From Oscillospiraceae bacterium (lineage in GTDB: Bacteria > Bacillota_A > Clostridia > Oscillospirales > CAG-272): a stretch of 44,545 nucleotides of DNA. Each line of letters opens with the position of its first letter. Position 1 is the first letter of the stretch. Made by a program: the position numbers and the translations under genes. Positions 40,878 to 44,545 of the stretch are shown piece after piece. The notes below the pieces were generated by a model. The model saw only the letters and a program-made list of their open reading frames with translations, did no database searches and was not told where the DNA came from. The stretch covers positions 1 through 44,545 of the forward strand of contig SVUH01000011.1 of NCBI GenBank assembly GCA_015063335.1, in the 5' to 3' direction.

Positions 40878-41018
40878 AAATACACCAAATACACCAATAC
40901 ACCAACGCGCTGGACAAGCCCACAGCGCGTCAGCCGAACACAGCGGAATGCATTTGAGTACAATGGTTTTTGGGTGTTGGTGTACTCGGTGAAATACACC
41001 GAATACACCAAATACACC
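40878..41018. other. Iteron-flanked stem-loop, probable replication origin
   Basis: Three AAATACACC-type repeats (40878, 40887, and AATACACC at 40896) and three more (40992, 41001, 41010) bracket a region holding inverted copies (GGTGTTGGTGTA, 40972-40983). A perfect hairpin (40905-40930) has stem ACGCGCTG/CAGCGCGT and a 10-base loop GACAAGCCCA. Origins of CRESS-type Rep proteins have iterons beside a nick-site stem-loop upstream of rep, as here. I predict Rep binds the iterons and nicks in or near the loop. Confidence 0.7.
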
Positions 41019-41033
41019 CACTTTTGATTTTTC

Positions 41034-41234
41034 TCACTCCTCACGAGAATGAGAAACAAGGAAGCCACGTCGTTTGATCATGGCTTCAACCTCGTCAAGA
41101 CTCAACGTCACGTCCAGCAAGGTGCCGTCCTCTATCTCAATTCTTGTAACTCGCTCCTTCAGAGCATAGAAGAACAAGATCTTAGAAAGATTTATGACGT
41201 AGTCTTTTCTTGTCGTAGGTAGCTTGATAAACAT
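41034..41234 (-). CDS. Small hypothetical protein (66 aa)
   Basis: The 66-residue protein (MFIKLPTTRKDYVINLSKILFFYALKERVTRIEIEDG..) has no TM helix that I can see. It ends 16 bases before the iteron array and may be a regulatory or replication accessory protein; no family is recognised. It follows the 76-residue gene by 17 bases, so the two are co-transcribed. Confidence 0.6.
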   Translation of the reverse strand: MFIKLPTTRKDYVINLSKILFFYALKERVTRIEIEDGTLLDVTLSLDEVEAMIKRRGFLVSHSREE

Positions 41235-41251
41235 AGTATCTTACCCCCACC

Positions 41252-41482
41252 TTATCCGTGAACGTTACCGTCCTTTACGGGAAGATCCTCGGCAAACGCC
41301 TTCATTACGGCTTTTCTTGCCGCATACTGGGCATCCTTGCCCGTTTCGGGATTTTCAAAGTACGTAGGCTCAATAGGAATGAGGGAAGTACCGCATTCAA
41401 GATAAAATCTTGTCGCTTTCTTCTCCTGTCCGTCCTTCTTGTCCACATACGTACTTTCCTTTTTCATGAGTTTTACAAGCAT
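41252..41482 (-). CDS. Small hypothetical protein (76 aa), possible ssDNA-binding
   Basis: The start is ATG at 41482 with AAGGAG seven bases upstream, giving 76 residues (MLVKLMKKESTYVDKKDGQEKKATRFYLECGTSLIPI..). Small proteins of this pattern lie near rep genes on rolling-circle elements, and the alternating beta-strand look would suit an OB-fold single-strand DNA-binding protein like filamentous phage pV. This is not proven. It is the first gene of the minus-strand array. Confidence 0.6.
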   Translation of the reverse strand: MLVKLMKKESTYVDKKDGQEKKATRFYLECGTSLIPIEPTYFENPETGKDAQYAARKAVMKAFAEDLPVKDGNVHG

Positions 41483-41566
41483 TTTTTGCTCCTTCCGCCT
41501 ATATGGCATTAAAATTTATTTTCAAGCCTTATGACATTTAAGCCTAACGGCATTGAATTCGGGGGG

Positions 41567-41606
41567 GCGCAACGGCACGTGGCGTGCCGTTGCGCATCGT
41601 TTTTTC
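41567..41606 (+). terminator. Strong hairpin at right end of element
   Basis: GCGCAACGGCAC and GTGCCGTTGCGC form a perfect 12-bp stem with loop GTGGC, followed by ATCGTTTTTT. It is oriented to stop plus-strand transcription and sits close to the presumed right boundary. 41607-41711 holds no gene that I can see. Confidence 0.75.
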
Positions 41607-41711
41607 CTTTTAAAAAAGAAAAACTTAACATAAAACCCAGCCTTTAGCGCTGAATCTGCTGTTAAGATAGATTATAAACTATTCAAATTAAAATATTTTT
41701 TCAAAAAAGGC

Positions 41712-41740
41712 TTGACTTATTTTACTAAATGTGCTATAAT
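41712..41740 (+). promoter_or_regulatory. Promoter of tRNA-Pro
   Basis: TTGACT (41712-41717) and TATAAT (41735-41740) are 17 bases apart; the tRNA starts 18 bases later. Confidence 0.8.
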
Positions 41741-41757
41741 ATTTGAGTCGCAAAGAT

Positions 41758-41833
41758 CTGGGTGTGGCGCAGCTGGTAGCGCGCTACCTTGGGGTGGTAG
41801 AGGCCGCAAGTTCAAGTCTTGTCACTCAGACCA
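41758..41833 (+). tRNA. tRNA-Pro (anticodon GGG)
   Basis: The acceptor arms CTGGGTG and CACTCAG pair (one G-U), the anticodon stem is CTACC/GGTAG with loop TTGGGGT, and the CCA end is encoded. The T-arm is AAGTTCAAGTCTT. tRNA genes are common integration targets, and DNA just downstream contains a possible integrase remnant. A terminator (41833-41864) follows. Confidence 0.93.
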
Positions 41834-41864
41834 AAAATCGGGAGTCGTAAGATTCCCGATTTTT
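41833..41864 (+). terminator. Terminator of tRNA-Pro
   Basis: AAAAATCGGGA and TCCCGATTTTT form an 11-bp stem with T-run. Confidence 0.85.
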
Positions 41865-41870
41865 CTTTAT

Positions 41871-42020
41871 TTATCTCGCAAATCCTCGCGAAATCTCGCG
41901 TTTTCGCAATATAATTAATGGGCTTGTTCTTCCCTGCTTTCGGGGTTGAACAAGCCCATTTTTCGCCTTTGACCACATGTTTGACCACTTACGGAGATTT
42001 TTGCACCATTTCTCGCTATA
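41871..42020 (-). pseudogene. Possible tyrosine-integrase C-terminal remnant
   Basis: The minus strand reads WCKNLRKWSNMWSKAKNGLV and then QPRKQGRTSPLIIL.. up to TAA at 41871. From memory this tail, with KNGLVQPRKQGRTSPL, resembles the ends of integrases that insert at tRNA genes in gut Clostridia. No catalytic domain is present. A perfect hairpin, GGGCTTGTTC..GAACAAGCCC (41920-41957), lies within it. The fragment may be chance coding, but its place beside the tRNA gene supports an integration scar. Confidence 0.35.
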
Positions 42021-42028
42021 AAAAGTGC

Positions 42029-42068
42029 AAAATTTGCATCTTCATTTTTGCACGAAGGTGCAAATTTT
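42029..42068 (-). terminator. Terminator of retron RT
   Basis: AAAATTTGCATCTTC pairs with GAAGGTGCAAATTTT (one mismatch), overlapping the RT stop; read on the minus strand it closes the transcript. Confidence 0.65.
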
Positions 42069-43776
42069 ATTCTTCCGTTTTAGTTTTTTCGTATTCTTGC
42101 ATAACCATTCTCATCGCATTTAAAAACGGACGGAAACCACTAAAATCGATAGTTTTATAGTTCGCCAGCACATGACTTGAAAAGTGATCTTTACCGAAGA
42201 ATTTTGTGTTGTCGAATTTGGGATCCAGTGATAATGTTTTACCACCCAACTCAATTCCTCTCGTTTCCTCGGTAAACATGTGCTCTATTTCGCTCTCAGT
42301 TTTTCCTTCAGCTAATGGATTAGTAAGAAGAAACAGGTTACCTGGAGACGTAAGTCTAAGGAATAACTGCCTGCCCAACTGTGTTCTCTGAGCATCGTCA
42401 AACTTTGCATGGTTCGCAAACTTGTACAACGGCTTTCTACTGTTAGTTATCTCATTGTCATACACAAAGATGACGGGATGCTTTGGTACTCGCTGTGTAA
42501 TCCTCAAAAAATAATCCAGATAGTTTATCCGATTATCTTTTCCATGCGAAGAGAAGTGATTATACATATATGTAAGCGAATCGGCACCATCAAGCGATAA
42601 ATCAAATAAATACTTGAAACGTTTAGATCGCTTAAAGAAATTTACCTTGTAAACAAATTTCCCTTTCGAATCTTTCTCTACCAATTCTGGATACTCGGCA
42701 TATAGACTTCTCAACGCTGCCTTAATATATCTTACATCTGTTTTGCCTTCAGTTACTATAAGTGGCTTTTCACAATCGAAGAAATAACGGTAAAACAAAA
42801 ACTGTTTATACTGCCTTTCGCGACCGTTTAATTCAAATGCGTTATGCTTTCCAGCAGAGTCGCAAATATTGTTGTACTTTTCTATCTGATCAATAAAAGC
42901 AAATCTTCCTTCGAGTTGCCTTGCATTCCCTTCAACACCATCCACCAAATATGAGCCGTTAGTATATAACGAATGTGCCATAGCACGAACTTTTCGGCAG
43001 TACGCGTGGTCAACACTAATCTTCTTATTGACAACGAGACCGGTAACAACTTGCTTCGAGTCACGATATGAAATACGAGTTTTCTTCTCGTTTATCGAAA
43101 ATCCTGCCTTTTTTACCTTCTTTTCCAACTCCGTATAAAACAAATCCATTTTCTCAAGAAACGTCTTATCGTTAGTAGAAAAAGTTATATCGTCCGCATA
43201 ACGCGTGTAATCCAATCGATATCTTTTTGCCAACGACAAAAGATGCATATCTAGTACTTGGCAAATTAGATTCGTGATAATAGGCGAGGTAGGCGCGCCT
43301 TGCGGAAGTTTCCCCTGATAACAAGCCAATTGTGCTATCGTAACAGCAGCTCCGTGAGGTAAGTTGAAATACTTATTCTTTTCAAAGAAGCCGCACACTC
43401 TGCCAATGTGAATGCTATCAAAAAAGTCTTTTAAATCCACATTTAAAACAAACCTTTTATTACGATGAATTTTAGCGTTTGTAATAATGCTTTTCCCTTT
43501 TTCGAAAGCATGAGATATATTCGGCTTGATTCCTAATTCCTCATAAACCGATTTTTGGTGTTCCCACAGAGCATCAGCCAACTGTCGCTGCACGGCTTTC
43601 AGATCCCCAGTAGGAGCGCATATGCGCCTAGAATCTCCTGATTTTTTGGGAATATCAAATTCTGTGTAGTATGAATCCACACCTCTTTTGAAAAGAATAT
43701 AAGCCAACTTCGAAGGAGGAATATGCAAATAATCAGCTAAATCGCTTCTTGACTTGATGCTATTAAATGCTGTCAT
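42067..43776 (-). CDS. Retron reverse transcriptase fused to TOPRIM-like domain
   Basis: The 569-residue protein starts at the ATG at 43776, with GGGAGG 5 bases upstream; an earlier ATG would lie in the ncRNA. The RT domain has LNVDLKDFFDS (motif with catalytic Asp), LPQGAPTSPIITN, YTRYADDITFS (YADD, residues 193-196) and the retron-type VTGLVVNKK. After about residue 335 a TOPRIM-like part follows: PLIVTEGKTDVRYIKAAL (Glu343) and VIFVYDNE (Asp440). RT-TOPRIM fusions are known from retron Ec67 (Eco2). It makes msDNA from the neighbouring ncRNA; such retrons act in anti-phage defence, with the TOPRIM part as presumed nuclease effector. The ncRNA with matching a1/a2 repeats lies immediately upstream. 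Confidence 0.93.
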   Translation of the reverse strand: MTAFNSIKSRSDLADYLHIPPSKLAYILFKRGVDSYYTEFDIPKKSGDSRRICAPTGDLKAVQRQLADALWEHQKSVYEELGIKPNISHAFEKGKSIITNAKIHRNKRFVLNVDLKDFFDSIHIGRVCGFFEKNKYFNLPHGAAVTIAQLACYQGKLPQGAPTSPIITNLICQVLDMHLLSLAKRYRLDYTRYADDITFSTNDKTFLEKMDLFYTELEKKVKKAGFSINEKKTRISYRDSKQVVTGLVVNKKISVDHAYCRKVRAMAHSLYTNGSYLVDGVEGNARQLEGRFAFIDQIEKYNNICDSAGKHNAFELNGRERQYKQFLFYRYFFDCEKPLIVTEGKTDVRYIKAALRSLYAEYPELVEKDSKGKFVYKVNFFKRSKRFKYLFDLSLDGADSLTYMYNHFSSHGKDNRINYLDYFLRITQRVPKHPVIFVYDNEITNSRKPLYKFANHAKFDDAQRTQLGRQLFLRLTSPGNLFLLTNPLAEGKTESEIEHMFTEETRGIELGGKTLSLDPKFDNTKFFGKDHFSSHVLANYKTIDFSGFRPFLNAMRMVMQEYEKTKTEE

Positions 43777-43800
43777 TTTTACCTCCCTATAAGAAAAAGG

Positions 43801-43928
43801 GCGCATGGCAACTCATTAAGCAAACGACGACGCGTATACAGGTTTTCAGAGGATTGCACGACGAAGCAAATGCCCCGAACATTTTTGTCAACACTTGCGA
43901 AACACAAGCACAAAATCTTGCCATGCGC
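43801..43928 (-). ncRNA. Retron msr-msd ncRNA
   Basis: GCGCATGGCAA (a2 side, 43801-43811) and TTGCCATGCGC (a1 side, 43918-43928) are perfect 11-bp inverted repeats bracketing a 128-base RNA on the minus strand. Internal hairpins include TGCTTG..CAAGTG and AAATG..CATTT, as expected of msr. The msd stem is not resolved by eye. The RT start follows 25 bases after a2. The promoter at 43937-43965 places the transcript start next to a1. Confidence 0.85.
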
Positions 43929-43936
43929 TTGTAATA

Positions 43937-43965
43937 ATTATATCATAAAATTCGTCATTTTTCAA
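43937..43965 (-). promoter_or_regulatory. Promoter of retron
   Basis: Read on the minus strand, TTGAAA (43965-43960) and TATAAT (43942-43937) have a 17-base spacer. The expected start (about 43930) coincides with the a1 end of the ncRNA. Confidence 0.8.
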
Positions 43966-43982
43966 GCCTTTTATATGAACAC

Positions 43983-44041
43983 GGCGACGGATTTCTCCGC
44001 CGCCTTATTCTTTGTTTATTGCTCCCAATTTCTTTGGGAGC
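43983..44041 (-). terminator. Pair of hairpins after DUF6809-like gene
   Basis: GGCGaCGGA/TCCGcCGCC (43983-44004) and GCTCCCAA/TTGGGAGC (44021-44041) lie downstream of the minus-strand gene at 44109. They likely end that transcript before the retron promoter. Confidence 0.65.
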
Positions 44042-44108
44042 GGTATCCCGATACACGCACGGCAGAAAGAGAAAAATCGCATGTCTCCGCACGATTCTTC
44101 CCTTTTAA

Positions 44109-44372
44109 TTATTGCAGTGTTTCAAGCATCAAGTTTGCTCCGAGCTTAAACGCATACGCGAAGATTGCTTCTTCCGCTAGGCTCGCATATTCGCTCCAAC
44201 AATCATGGAACTTCTCGAAAATTTCCTTTTGCTCGTCGGTGAAGCTTTTCTCCAAGTCCTCGTGATGCCTTGCTATGTAGCCAAGGAGCTCTTTCATCTC
44301 CTTTGAGTTCGTACGGCTATCCTCGTGCGGTATAATGTTGCCGTGCCACAGTTCTTCAATTGTTCCCTTCAT
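44109..44372 (-). CDS. DUF6809-like protein
   Basis: The start is set at the ATG at 44372, with GGAGGG six bases upstream; a longer frame has no ribosome site. The 87-residue helical protein (MKGTIEELWHGNIIPHEDSR.., EMKELLGYIARHHEDLEKSF.., AFKLGANLMLETL) resembles DUF6809, a family carried on clostridial integrative elements with no known function. It overlaps the upstream partial gene by 17 bases. The name is from memory. Confidence 0.6.
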   Translation of the reverse strand: MKGTIEELWHGNIIPHEDSRTNSKEMKELLGYIARHHEDLEKSFTDEQKEIFEKFHDCWSEYASLAEEAIFAYAFKLGANLMLETLQ

Positions 44373-44545
44373 CGCTGCCCTCCGTAATAGCAAAGGACGA
44401 CTCATCCCCGACTTGACTCGGCTTTGAATCGTCCTCTGTTATTCTTAATGCTTCTTCGATGGTATGCGCTGTCACGAGCTTCCCTATCCAATCCGCGAGC
44501 TCCTCGGTGCTCATGTTCTTGCCACGGCACTTTTCGAGATCTTTC
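44356..44545 (-). CDS. Partial hypothetical protein of mobile element
   Basis: The frame enters from the right edge and ends at TGA (44356-44358), giving 62 C-terminal residues, including CRGKNMSTEELADWIGKLVT and HTIEEALRITEDD. The pattern is amphipathic and acidic; no domain is recognised. It overlaps the start of the DUF6809-like gene, which implies co-translation. The N-terminus is outside the window. Confidence 0.6.
   Translation of the reverse strand, partial: KDLEKCRGKNMSTEELADWIGKLVTAHTIEEALRITEDDSKPSQVGDESSFAITEGSDEGNN

Noticed and set aside
40752..41068. Overlapping minus- and plus-strand frames with VFGVF or VYLVYSVY repeats
   Set aside because: These frames only reflect the AAATACACC iterons; no ribosome site or protein family supports them.
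28000..41600. Integrative conjugative element
   Set aside because: No relaxase of MOB type, VirB4, VirB6 or FtsK-type coupling protein is visible, so a full conjugative element is not supported within the window.
41618..41640. Direct repeat AACATAAAAC shared with 27614, as element ends
   Set aside because: Only 10 bases match and flanks differ; chance is likely in AT-rich DNA.

Overview
The window looks like chromosome of an uncultured gut-type Clostridia bacterium (Oscillospirales/Christensenellales-like). The reasons are Firmicute gene neighbourhoods (DUF512-der, rpsF-ssb-rpsR, NiaR, a BMP-type nucleoside ABC system), strong TTGACA-N17-TATAAT promoters, AGGAGG ribosome sites, zinc-binding S18 and L28, and several palindromic repeat families common in such genomes.

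Positions 1-27,600 are mostly housekeeping. They hold a partial DUF559 protein, a GNAT acetyltransferase and the niacin repressor NiaR. A run of der, a HAD phosphatase, obgE, pyrophosphatase and queH follows, then pgk-tpiA, tRNA-Gln and a near-perfect tandem duplication of a 320-bp unit built from short hairpins. Next come feoA-feoB with two TTAG-type palindromes (probable iron-repressor sites), rpsF-ssb-rpsR, an RluA-family pseudouridine synthase, mtaB and rpmB. A DUF6873-like gene sits between two MITE-like palindromes. An ApbE / NusG-II / Gx-transporter trio, xpt and a complete BMP nucleoside ABC transporter with a structured leader of no recognised class complete this part.

Positions 27,600-41,600 are AT-richer accessory DNA and the most unusual part. 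An IS30-type transposase is followed by about 500 bp packed with palindromes, including one imperfect palindrome of about 180 bp. Six small plus-strand genes of unknown function follow. A long minus-strand array then reads two small proteins, an iteron/stem-loop origin, an HUH + superfamily-3 helicase replication protein (CRESS-like Rep), a small very basic protein, four membrane-anchored or secreted surface proteins (one an SGNH hydrolase), a 37-residue single-TM protein and a 741-residue multi-TM P-loop ATPase. The layout (rolling-circle Rep, small basic and TM proteins, large surface proteins, membrane ATPase) resembles an inovirus-like filamentous prophage adapted to a monoderm host. No capsid/tail genes, VirB4-type conjugation genes or canonical integrase are visible. 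The phage reading is an inference.

Positions 41,700-44,545 start with tRNA-Pro(GGG), beside what looks like the leftover tail of a tyrosine integrase. A retron follows: an RT fused to a C-terminal TOPRIM-like domain, preceded by a 128-nt ncRNA bounded by perfect 11-bp a1/a2 repeats with its own promoter. Two genes typical of mobile elements run off the right edge. This end looks like the edge of a second integrated element carrying an anti-phage retron.
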